Of a stretch of 45,885 bases of DNA, positions 23,186 through 35,206 are shown in pieces. The position numbers and the translations under genes were made by a program. Where the stretch lies: NCBI GenBank assembly GCA_903918675.1, contig CAIXFE010000082.1, forward strand, positions 1 to 45,885. The letters are read 5' to 3'. The notes under the pieces are model-generated. The model ran no database searches and had not been told where the DNA came from. It saw only the letters and a list, made by a program, of their open reading frames with translations. This DNA comes from an uncultured bacterium (lineage in GTDB: Bacteria; Patescibacteriota; Gracilibacteria; Absconditabacterales; Absconditicoccaceae). Numbering within the stretch: the stretch's first letter is position 1; each line of letters starts with the position of its first letter.

Positions 23186-24563
23186 ACGTTATTTCCTTAA
23201 TATATTTCTGAAATAGATCTCCTTTTTCTTCAAAATCTTTCCACAGACTATAACTGGGAGATGCCGTCGAAAGCAAGCAAATCTTTCATTTCTCGGTATG
23301 TTCGTAGGCAAATTGTACTGCCTCTTGCATAGAAGAAGTTTGGATTAAATGTGGGAGGGTTGGATCCTCCTTGGTGGAGGACAAGACGTTGGAACGTTGC
23401 AATGATTCAAGAATTCTTTCTCATGAATCGGGGAAGATGACGATATTTCTGATCTTAGATTGATGGATATATTTTGCTAATTCATCAAATTGATAGCCTC
23501 TATCGGTTCAGCCTAAGAAGATGGTATCGATCTGATCGCCATAGGTTTTGAGGGCTTCGATCGTGCTTTCTGGCGTAGTAGAGATCGCATCATCGATCCA
23601 ACGGATACCGCCATACTCCCCTACTTCTTGTAATCTATGGGGCAATCACTGAAATTCACGCACCGTTGTATGCAAGATCTCCATAGGGATTTTCAAAGTA
23701 TCAGCAAGTGCAACGACTGCGGTAATATTTTCTAGATTATGATCGCCTGGGATTTTTCTATCATCTACAGAGAAGATCATTTTGTCTCCGAGCGTAAAAT
23801 GCCCATCCATCCGGGCATAGGCAGACCCCTGATCATAGGGGATCAGATTTGTGTATGCTTTATCCAGATCAAATCTTTGCAATGTTTCATGGTTGACGAT
23901 ATTGATTTCTGACCCCTTGAGGATATTGAGTTTGGCGCCCACATAGTTATCGAAAGAGCCATGTCGATCGAGATGCTCTGGGAAAATCGTTCCCAAGATG
24001 GAGATGAAATTCTTCTTACGCAGGTCATGCAGCATATAACTCGAGAGTTCTATCACGACGAAATCATTCTCTCTGACAGGGCAGAATTCAGGGTCCCCAT
24101 CAGTTTTGAACGGAGGACAAATATCTATCTCATCCAAAATAGGTACGCCGATATTGCCGACAAGCTTAACGTTATATCCGGCATTTTTTAACAAAGCATA
24201 AATCAATGATACTATCGTAGATTTCCCTTTACTTGCGGTAACCGCGATCACTTTCCCCGGATAATTATCAAAAAATAATTGCACTTGAGTCACGATCTTT
24301 TCTTTAACGTGTACGAGTTCAGTCGTGATAGGTACCCCAGATGATTTGAAAATGATATCGTATTTATCGAGATCTTGCAGATATTTACTTCAGGTAATAG
24401 CATGGATAGCGTCAGGATTATCTAGGTCATCTTTAGCATCTAGGATAGTAATATTGCTGAAGTGGATTTTCTGATCCATCAGAAATTTGAGCGTGGATTT
24501 TCCTTCACGTCCAAATCAGAGGATAGCGATATTTTTATTTCTGAGATCTGCGAAATCAACCAT
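23184..24563 (-). CDS. murD: UDP-N-acetylmuramoyl-L-alanine--glutamate ligase (MurD or MurD2 type; UGA=Gly)
   Basis: IAIL[G][84 protein letters not shown], [G][26 protein letters not shown][G]TDRG. Confidence 0.88.
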
Positions 24564-24713
24564 TGAGTGTAAATAGAGTAAAAGGCGGAAGTGTGTAAAA
24601 AGCGTAATGACCATGTACGGTATTTACGCAAGAACGGTATTTACTGCTTTTACGATGATGCATCTAAGGTAATTATTTGAAATAAAAATGCAATGGGAGT
24701 GGGTTGGTATATT

Positions 24714-24747
24714 TGGGTACCTGCCTACCGGCAGGCAGGTTGGTTAT
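24714..24747. repeat. palindromic element CCTGCCTACCGGCAGGCAGG
   Basis: GC-rich palindrome; a related palindrome lies inside the CDS at 19373-19400. Confidence 0.6.
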
Positions 24748-24870
24748 TGGTGTATTGGAGATTAGGAGAAGGCTTCCGGCCAAATAACAAATAACTAATG
24801 ACCAATTACAATCACTTTTATATATCAACAATTTCATTGATTTTCTGCAGTAAATATATAGATTCACTGC

Positions 24871-26289
24871 ATGAAAACATTCCAAAATTTCTTCATAGAA
24901 TCCTGCAATTTCGATGTACAAACGCTGACGGCGAGCTTCAGCTATAGTTTTGATCATGAGGTAAAATTTACGGAGACAATAAATTTCTCCAGCCCATGAT
25001 TTACATCTATCGTGAACATCGATCCGAGCGTGATGCAGCATCTGCTTTTTCATCTTTCTTTAGCGATAGGGATCAGTTATTACAAACTTTGTCCTACTCC
25101 GAATATCACTGTGCAGAATTGATATTTAAGCAATGACCAACAAACCTTTCGAAATACTTTCTATCTCCATGGATTAGGAGAGTATTTTTTTAGAAATAAG
25201 ATTTCTCCTAAAGGATTAGCGCAATTTGTGAATGGAAAAACAGAAAAAGATTTTAATTTTTTGCATGCGCATTTTGCGAGTGAGAGCAAGAAAATTATGG
25301 TAGCGATAGGTGGAGGGAAAGATAGTTGTGTCAGTGCAGAACTCGTGAAAAAGGCCTGACTCCCCCTCTCCACTTCTACTTTCTGAAAAGATTACTTTCT
25401 TCATCAGATAGTGAATGAAAAAATAGGTGCGCAAAGATTGGTCATGAAAAGGACGATGGATCCTCAACTTTTCGCGATGAATGAAGAAGGATATTACAAT
25501 GGGCATGTGCCCATCAGTGGCATGATCGCCTTTGTCCTCGTCACTGCAGCATATCTCTATGATTACAAATATATCATCATGTCCAATGAGAAAAGTGCGA
25601 ATGAGTGAAATACAATCCTTGATGGCATCGATGTCAATCATCAACGAAGCAAAAGTCTGGCATTTGAAGAGGCATTTGCTCAATATATAAAAAATGCACT
25701 TTCTCCCGATGTGAAATATTTCAGTCTCTTGAGAGGTATGTATGAGATCAAAATCGCTCAACTTTTTGCCTGATATCCACAATATTTTGACGTCTTCAGC
25801 AGCTGTAATACTAATTTCAGAATTCTTGAAGAGCTTCCAGCATCTAGCATCCAGCATCCAGCTTCAAGCTCCAACCTTCCACCTGCGCCTGCGGCGCGCC
25901 GTCGATGCTGATCCTGCCCGAAATGTGCTTTCGTATATGTGATTCTGAGACCATTCGTGGATAAAATCCAGACTCAAACTATTTGGTGAAAAGAATTTTT
26001 CGAAGATGAAACATTATTGCAGACATTTAAACAATTGCTTGGGATCGAAGGGATGAAGCCATTTGAATGCGTAGGGACCAATGAAGAAGTAGTCTTGGGG
26101 ATGAAAAAAAGTTATGAACTTTGGACTGAAAAATATCACGAACCGTTACCTGTGATCTTACAGATGTTTGCTGACCTTGTTTTGCCTACGATGAACGAAA
26201 CCGATTTCATTGCACTTGAACAAAAACTCATGCATATCGATCAGGAGGATATGATCCCTGCTGAGCTTCGTTTTCTTTTACCTTTGTAA
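24871..26289 (+). CDS. MurL-like UDP-N-acetylmuramoyl-L-alanyl-L-glutamate epimerase (UGA=Gly)
   Basis: ISYYKLCPTPNITV, FYLHGLGEYFFRNKI, VAIGGGKDSCVSAELVKKAG, GHVPISGMIAFVLVTAAYL, MSNEKSANEGN, C[G]SCPKCAFVY, FxxExLLQTFKQLLGIEGMKPFECVGTNEEV; next to murD. Confidence 0.7.
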
Positions 26290-26301
26290 AAAAAATTTAT
26301 C

Positions 26302-26436
26302 ATGGACCTCTTTTCTCACACGGAATGCATCTGATGCACTGAAGAAGCACAATGAAAGACAGCGCTTCTTAGTGAAGACGTCGATGAATATGAAATTTCA
26401 GAAGCCAACGCAACCGATCCCTTGCCGGAAGAATAG
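26302..26436 (+). CDS. small hypothetical protein (44 aa; UGA=Gly)
   Basis: MDLFSHTECIGCTEEAQGKTALLSEDVDEYEISEANATDPLPEE; immediately downstream of the murL-like gene. Confidence 0.4.
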
Positions 26437-26443
26437 ATATTAG

Positions 26444-26510
26444 CTTCTAGGTTCTAGGTTCTAGGTTCTAGGTTCTAGGTTCTAGGTTCTAGATTCTAGA
26501 TTCTAAGTTC
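26444..26510. repeat. tandem heptamer array (GTTCTAG)n, about 9 units
   Basis: TTCTAGGTTCTAGGTTCTAGG...TTCTAGATTCTAGATTCTAAGTTCT. Confidence 0.95.
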
Positions 26511-26538
26511 TCAATTACTCACTGCCTAAGTGTCCATT

Positions 26539-26560
26539 CGCCCATATTGGGCGCTTTTTT
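26539..26560 (+). terminator. Rho-independent terminator
   Basis: CGCCCA-TAT-TGGGCG followed by CTTTTTTGTTT. Confidence 0.85.
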
Positions 26561-26688
26561 GTTTATCTGTCAACCCTATTATATAGTAGAGAGAGGCATT
26601 TTTTGCTTATTTTCTCCCCGCGCATATAATAGTAAGGTGAATAAACTGAATATTACGAAACATCTCTTTATACTTTTCATGAGTTATC

Positions 26689-29600
26689 ATGCTTAAAACG
26701 ATCAAACATCATTACCGCAAGCTCCCTACATTTCACAGGGCACTTCTTGGGATTATGTTGTTCCTAGGAATGTTTGTGGCAATGCTTAGAGGCCTCTCTG
26801 CGGCATATCTTCCCTTTGAAAATGGATGGACTATGATGTTCACCTGATTAATAAATACTTGAGTGTATTCTGAGGCACATTTTGCCTACGGAGGGAATGA
26901 CTTTGCCGGAATTATTTTCTGGGAACCCGTTACTACATTAAGCACTCCACAGAACATAACTATTGGATCTCAATCCATCAACTGTTCTACTCAACTCAAT
27001 GGACTCTATTATGATAATCAAAGAGGATGGAGATTGTGGCCTTTGGATACAGGGGACCTCGCTATCTTGAGCTGACAAGGGCAATCGTGATATAATCTGA
27101 TGACTATGAGTGGCTGATGGTTTACCAATTGTACGGGTGCTGGTGTCCATGCGAATGAAGTATATGGGCAGATCAACCATAGCTGGTCAGGCATAGATTT
27201 TCATTTGATCGCAGGAGTAGAGTATGACTTTTCAAATAATCAGATGGAATGAACCACGGTATTTTCTGGTTCATTGAGAATATTATCATGAAGTATGACC
27301 TGATTTATGCGAGATAACTATGGTGGTATCGCTGATATTGATCTCTGGACTTGATCATTCCTTCTTGGGTGTGGTGATGGTATGCTCGATACAGGGACAA
27401 ATGAACAATGTGATGATGGAAACAACAACAATGGAGACGGATGTAACTCTACTTGCCAGATTGAACTACCATCTTGTTCCGGGCTGCTCGCTTACCCAAG
27501 CACTTGGAATGTTAACACTCCAATAACTTTTAGTTTAAGCGGAAATCGAGGGAATGGTATTAGCCTCCATTCATTTGTGGGAACAACATGAGAAGTGTTC
27601 TCAACATGACGAACGGCTACGGGAACTATTAGCTATTCTCACACATTTACTGGTGTGGGAACATACTGAGGGGTATATACCCGAATAAGTAATTACTCCG
27701 GAGCTATAGGAAGTGGCTGTGCTCGGCAAACTACTCTCACGAGTGGAACTACGCTCTGTCAGTCATTCACTACAAGTACATCAACGCCTGTTCTTGGGCA
27801 AAATATTAATTTCACCTGTACGTGACAAAATGTTACTTGATATACTTTGAATATCTATTCTGGGTCTATAGATCCTATGCATATCGCATATTCCACAGGA
27901 GTTACCACTATGGCCAATAGCTATACGTGGACTACTGGAAGTTTTCTGCCTCTCGGCCATTATGTAGCTACCTGTACTGCTCGATCAGGGACAACACACG
28001 ATATCTGTCCTACTACCTACTCTACATTTAATGTAGTCAATGTATCCAGTGGATGTAATCCCAACTTCCAGGGTGATGTGACGTTCTGACCTGGACCACA
28101 TGTGATCAACGCAGGATGAATCTCTTATTATACGGACCTCACAAATATTATTACTTACGTCTCTGTAACGGAACCAGTAAATTATCTCATTACCTGAGAC
28201 TTCTTACCTGGGATCTTTACTGGATTCCATCCATGAACAGGACTCATTTATCCTATTGCCCTCCCTGCGACACTTACAGGGATCAATGTACGAAATCGAT
28301 TTTATAGCACTTATCAGACATGATCATGTACCTACCTAGATGCAGGCAAGAGAATCTATGTAGATACTCTACCACCTACGCCTCCTACACTTCTAGGACC
28401 TATCAATGGTACTGGCGTCTGCGCATCAAGCCTGTTCCAATTATCTTGGGCGGGAGCATATGATACGGGAGCTGGTATTGCATCATATACTTATAAATTG
28501 TACAATAGTGGACTCGTACTTTCCGGTAGTGTATGACCTACTGCTACAGGAGCACAGATCAATGCATCATTATTACCTATCGGATCATATTCACGAGTCG
28601 TAATTACCACCGATCAACTTGGACACTCCTCTACTTCTGCCACGGGCACATTTGTGATAGGCTCACAGTACTGTAGTGGCTCATGTAGTTGTTGCCTCCT
28701 AAATGGAGTCATGTATCTGAGCTCTATCCCTTCTGTGAGAGATGCAGACCTTTCCAGAGCATATCTGTCTGACGTCTTCTATGTGTTTGGTCTTTCCACA
28801 CCCACACGAGTATCTGTCAGCAACGGAATGCTTTTCGTCAACGGAACTGGTGTAGGATCAGGAGCATATGTGACTTCTAGCGATCAATTGCAGATCGATC
28901 TCATATCAAGTGATCAGTTTGATACTACAGTAAGTTCTGTCGTCCATACTAATGGATTTAGTATGACTGCCGCCTATAATGTGACAACTAAATTGGATGG
29001 TAGTGAATCATGTAATCTTACTGATGCCGAAAAATTGAGTATCGTAAATATTTACGACAACATGAAGGCCCAGTATGATAATGATCCAAATAGATTGCAA
29101 GATTTCTTGAACACCTTTGATAGCATGGTACAAGATAACGTAGACCTTACAAATGATTGTAGTCTCCAATACCTCTTGGATCTCCTAGATGGTGATCTCA
29201 ATAACAATAGCGATACTATAGATACCAGTATCCATATCGCACCAAACTGTAAACAATACAATATAGGATACGACAATAGTAATTCGGCTTATTATTCACC
29301 TGACATGAGCACCAGGTATTATTTCATCAACCGTGAATCATTGATCAGACATATAGATTATTACAATCCAGGTGATTGTCATATCAATACCTATGGGAAT
29401 GATTCTCGAAGTGATACGTTGAATAACGATCAAAAGCACATCGCTCCAAATGGTAAGATCTATACCATTGCAGGTAGCAATGGAGCATATACTTCTCCAG
29501 AATTTGTCTCAGCGAAATACTTTGATAGCATGGATGGTATCCTTAGATATATAGATGGCAAGAACCCAGCGAAAGAGATCTGGAATCATCAGGTAGATAC

Positions 29601-29763
29601 CTCATTCACGCCTATTACTTATGCCGCACCAAATGGTAAAGAATATAAGATCTACAAAACCAATAGATGATATATGTCGTATAAACTGATGAAAGTAAAA
29701 TATTATGAGACACTCAGCGAACTAGAAAATCATATTACCACACAGAATCCTGCTCATTATTAA
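26689..29763 (+). CDS. large secreted/surface protein (1024 aa) with DUF4215/Myxococcus Cys-rich repeat and shared C-terminal module (UGA=Gly)
   Basis: N-terminal hydrophobic segment (LLGIMLFLGMFVAMLRGLSAAY); GCGDGMLDTGTNEQCDDGNNNNGDGCNSTCQIE; Ig/FN3-like region; C-terminal APNGKxYxI repeats. Standard ORFs at 26863, 27382, 27847 and 28654 share one frame. Confidence 0.85.
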
Positions 29764-29801
29764 TAGTAAGTACATTATATATTTATATTCGCTTCGCGAT
29801 C

Positions 29802-32800
29802 ATGAAAGGCATCGGCAGAACATTTAGCGCAAGAAACATTCGAAGATTCTGACTATCACTCATAGCCATCTCTTTCCTATGCATATTTTGACTTTGTATG
29901 AAATCGCAGGCTAACTGGCAACGATGAGCATTTCTTAATGCGGATTTCCGAAGTCAAAGTCCGACTACGGGGAATATTATCTACGCCTTATTCGGTGATG
30001 GGACTACGTGATCTACAGCATACACGAGAAACTGGACAGGTAGTTGTATCCCGACATCCATCCAGCATCTTCTATCTTCATTTAATGGAGGCCCTTTAAA
30101 TGCGAACACGATCTATATTATTAATTCAGGAAATTATACCTTATCCTCTAATATTACTTTCAATGGGAATTGCATCGCATTGGTAGGAAGTGGTGATGTG
30201 ATTATTAATTGAAGTAATAAATCCATCTCTGTTAATACTAACGATGTGATTGTAGATAATATCCAGCTTTATAGTGGGAGTAGCACCACTGCAGGGTTCC
30301 TCATTAATGGAAGCACAAATGCCACCTTTAATAACATCCAATGATATAGTTCACTGAATAATTGACTAATTATTACTGGGGGAGCATCATTCATCAATAT
30401 CGATAATTCACAATTTTATAATAATCAAGTTCAAGGCATCTCTGTAATTAATTCTACCCATGCCACGATCAACAATACATTGGTGTATAATAATGGGAAC
30501 AATGGGATAGAATTCATTACTGCCTCTGAAAACTCACTCAACAATTCACAATCCTTCAACAATGCTAACGTCGGTGTTTATATTGATACTGGGAGCAATA
30601 TTATCCACAATAGTATGATCTACAATAATGCTTATGGAATTTTCGTCGAAAACCCCTGGATAAATTATATCAATAATGTTTCTATTTATAATAATAGTAT
30701 CTGAATTTTTGCCCTGACCGGAGAACTCGATTTCTTTGGGACTATTAAACTTTTTAGTAATACTAATGATACTTGATGACCATGATTGTTTAATACAAAT
30801 CCTTGAAGCGGTCCTATTACTTCCTGGTCTGCTGCTGGAAGCTTTGATACTACCGATCCTGGTCTTGATTACGATCGAGTTACCAATCCTAAAAATGGAA
30901 GTAATTCATTCCTTCTGAGCGGTGGGTTAACGCCTCCTCAATGATGGCAATCGTTCAACGCTACTTCCAGGCCCATCAGATATATCTTTGGATTGCATAT
31001 CTTGAAGCAACTTATACCTGTGAGTTATTCTCAGGGATGAGCGGTGGAATATGGAAATGATCTAGAAGACTTCGATAGCAGTAAATATATTGCTGAATTG
31101 GACTCCGTTTTGCCTCCTGCACAACAGACTATCATCAATCAGTATTTCTGATCGGGATCTATGTATACTCAAAACCGACAGAACAATGGATGTTCTCTTT
31201 CATCTTTTCAAGTAGTAAATCTTCCTGGCAATATAATGGGGTTTAACTCACCTATATACTTACAAGACCATACCATCTATATCCTTACGGGCTGAACTGA
31301 TGAATATAGATTCATCCGGAATTCTCCAACAACAAGTTTCTTCGTCTTCAGTGGGGATTGTATTGCCGTCGTTGGGAATGCAAACACAAGGATTACGGCG
31401 GACGCACATAATCTTGTGAATATGTTTTATGCTAATAATCAGCGCAATCTAATAATTGATTCCGTTAAGATCGATGGGAAGTATTATGGGAATGGCTGAT
31501 TTAATGTCACGGGGACTCTTGCTGGGATAAATTTTGATGGTACCACGAATAACAGTACGATCAACAATACACAGGTATATAATAATAAGGAATATTGAAT
31601 TGCGTTTGGTATAGGGTCTCATGACAATACTATTCTCAATGCTCAACTTTTCAATAATGGCATCGCTGGGATCTATTTGTATTATTCGTCTAACTACAAT
31701 GTCATCAATAATACTCAGACCTACAACAATTCATGATATGGAATCCGATTCGCCAATGGCTCTATCAGAAACACGATGAACAACTTCCAATCCTATAATA
31801 ATGATATCGGACTCTTTGGCGATATGACGACCAAGGAAAATGTAATCAATAATGCATTGATCTATAACAATTCTACTGCATGAATCTATTTCAAGAATTC
31901 ATCTGGGAATATACTCAATCACGTCTGAATCTACAATAATAAAGTTGGGATCAAAACAGCGTACAGTTCATTAAATAATACCTATTATGATACCTTAACA
32001 ATGTTCGGTAATTGGTCTGGTGATTTCAATGGGACCAATGGAAGCGATATGTATTTCGCTCAAGGGACCAATGGAGGCGTTCCGTTTACTACTCCATGAT
32101 TAAGTGGATGAGGGCTAAGTATGTCCTGTGTCTATACGACTAACCCTACATTAGTCTCTGGGAACAATCTGACTCTCCTCACTGGCAACTGTGATGCTAC
32201 AAGAGTAAACAGCGGGTTCAAAAATCAAAATGACATGAACGTAAATTACACGTTCTGATTAAATATCTACAAGCAAGTCCAACCTTTTAGATATGATAGT
32301 GGATGAAATCTTTTGCCTATCCTCGATCAGTATGATACGAGTAAATATATCGCCGAAGTTTTTCCCATCCGAGTCACATTCCCAGAAGGACTTGATACCT
32401 GGGTATCATTATCATCTACTGGGAATTATCAACTCAACACAGGGTATACCACCAACATATATATTGTAAATGGCATAAACACTCCTGTCACTGGATCGCT
32501 CACTTTGACTCCTTCTTCAGCTTCCTGACACCTTATTATCAACAATACTCCCGTAGGCATGACTGGAGTAATAAACGATGGGGATAGTATCCAAGTATGG
32601 TTGCTGAGTAGCACAGGGTTTGATCAAACCATTACCTGAGCGGTGACGATCGGTACTTCAGGTCCTCGACCTCTTACTCTCACTACTAGGGATCCTAGTG
32701 TAAGTCCTACCACAGGGTCATTCAACTTTCTCAATATCTCTGGAGTGCAAATAAATACGTACACAGGAAGTACAGTCACGGTCAATGGTATCGAAACGTG

Positions 32801-35192
32801 AGTATCCGCCAGCATAAGTTTCCTTCCTCCCCTTACCTCTGGATGGTTGGAAATATATTCCGGGAACAATTTCTTATATTCATGAACTACGGGGCTCGTA
32901 TTCAATGGGAATAAAGTGAAAGTCGTGGTCAAAAGCAGCGCACAATATGGAGATATCATTACCTGAACGGTGTTTATCGGTTTGGGATCTGGAAGTTTTA
33001 CCGTGCAGACCTTACCCGATATTTATGCGCCGATCATTGCATTTATCGATGATGTCACCCCATGATATTGGGCAGATAGTATCAACATCTATTTCTCAGG
33101 TGCTAATGCATTGAGTGGATATATCTTTGTCAATGCTCCCGCTCTCTGTAATACAGGAATGAGTACTACAGGGATTGTCCCCTATACCACAGGATTCACC
33201 GTTACAGTTCCACTCTATAATGGGCAATATGTCTGTGCTTATGGACGTGATCTGGGAAATAATATTAGCACCCTTGTTTCTAGTTCCGCATTTAATGTCG
33301 CTGGACTCTATTTCGCAGATGGAGTAGAAACTTGACCCGTTGCCTATGATCTCGTAGATATCAGATTCCCTAGCACTACAAATAGCGGTTATGCGCTTGT
33401 GAGTAGCCCTGCTCAATGCACGGTCGGTATTTCCTTAAATCATTATACATCGTCATTGTTATTCACTAACACTTGATCCAACGGGCAATATGTCTGTGCT
33501 TATGGTGAAGATGCTGGTGGGAACTGAAGATTGATTGTCTCTGCTAATGCCATAAATATCGATCCGAGTTTGCCATCATTACATTTCACGGATGATGTCT
33601 CCTCTGGAGCGGTGTACTCTGACACTATAGCAGTAGATTTTTCTGGGGTTGTCCCCTTTATGACGAAGCTTTATAAATTTGTAAATTCTAGCAGTGATTG
33701 TAATGCTACATGAGCAACGAATTATACAGGAGCCATAACTATCACGAATGAATGACTGAATGGGAAATATTTCTGTGCTTATGGCATAGATCTTAGTGGA
33801 CATCAATTGATGCTTACATCACAATACCCTCTCAATATTGATCGTACCCATCCGACTGCTCCAACTGCTACGTTCCCTATCAATAATGAAGAGCTCTTCT
33901 TTATCAGCTTTGAATCCACAGGTGCTGTAGATACTGGATCCGGGATATCTGGGTATAATTATGAAGTCGCTGATGATCATAACTTCTCAGATATTATTAA
34001 TTCTTGATTCGTAGAAACTACTGGTGAGACAGTTGTCCCTGAAGATTTTACAGAAGTAGATGGAGATTATTATCGAAGAGTACAAGCCATAGATAATGTA
34101 GGACTCGCATCCGCATGGAGTTCTCCAGGATCTTTCACTGCGAAAGATAATCCAGACTTCTTTTTTGACGAAGTAACGCATGCAAACCGCACTACCTATT
34201 ATGATTCTGAGGATTTTACAGTCAACGGATTGGATCAAAACGATACCGTATGGGCAAGTGTAGATAATGGAGTCATCTATAAAAATGGTCATGATAAATG
34301 AGCCCGCACTCCTGTGCAAAATGATGATGTCATATCTATCCATTTGAAGTCTAGTAGCCATTATCATAGTTCTGTCACAAGCACCTTAACCATAGCTAAT
34401 AGAAATACTGATTTTATGATCACTACTATCACGGATGGAGAATCTTGTAACCTCTCCGATCAAGACAAGGGGATCATTCAGACCGTATTTAGTGGCTTAG
34501 TGAGCCAGTTTTCAGGCGATCAAAATAGATACAACACCTTCCTTTCTACCATGGAAAGCATGCTCCAAGATCAAATCGACTTCACTAACGACTGCAATCT
34601 CCAATATCTTTCAGATCTGATCAATGGCACTACCCCATCTATACTTACCATCAATACCGGTGACTATATCGCGCCCAATTGCAAAGACTATCATGTAAGT
34701 TACGATAACGTGAAATTGGCCTATACGTCTCCTGATTTCAGAACGCCTGTATTCTATGCAACCCGTGAATCATTAGGCAGATTTATTGATGCCAAAAACC
34801 CTGGCGATTGTCACATCAGTGCGAACACCGTTCCCGTAACCTGGTATTTCACAAATTCTGATCCGACCAAACATATTGCACTCAATGGTAAGGTCTATGG
34901 CATCCAATCTAACGGAAATGGATACACCTCCTCTGATCTCAGCACCGTCAAATACTTCACTTCTCTAGTTGCATTACGTAGCTATCTGGATAAGAAAAAT
35001 CCTCCTTCTCAAATCTGGAGTCATACCGTAGATACGAGTTTTACCCCAGTGGCGTATACTGCTCCTAATGGGAAAGAATATACCGTCTATAAGACCAATA
35101 GATGATATATGTCCTACAGATTATTACAGGTAAAATATTTCACTACGCTGCAAACGCTTGAGACTTTCATCAGTAAGAATAATGCGAAGTAG
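29802..35192 (+). CDS. giant secreted surface/adhesin-like protein (1796 aa): beta-helix repeats, Cys-paired Ig-like repeats, shared C-terminal module (UGA=Gly)
   Basis: Signal-like MKGIGRTFSARNIRRFGLSLIAISFLCIFGLCMKSQA; two blocks of NNTxVYNNxxxGI parallel beta-helix repeats; three NG(Q/K)Y(V/F)CAYGxD repeats; C-terminus homologous to the preceding gene. Stop TAG 35190-35192. Confidence 0.85.
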
Positions 35193-35206
35193 CCTTAGAT
35201 ACAAAA

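Noticed and set aside
25216-25857. 213-aa minus-strand ORF
   Set aside because: Antisense to the well-supported murL-like gene; low-complexity Ile/Phe/His translation.
26444-26510. Possible CRISPR array
   Set aside because: Units are 7 bp tandem repeats without spacers; no cas genes in the window.
27320-27526. Small plus-strand ORF MVVSLILISGLDHSF...
   Set aside because: Out of frame with and contained in the 1024-aa surface-protein gene, whose frame encodes the Cys-rich DUF4215-type motif.
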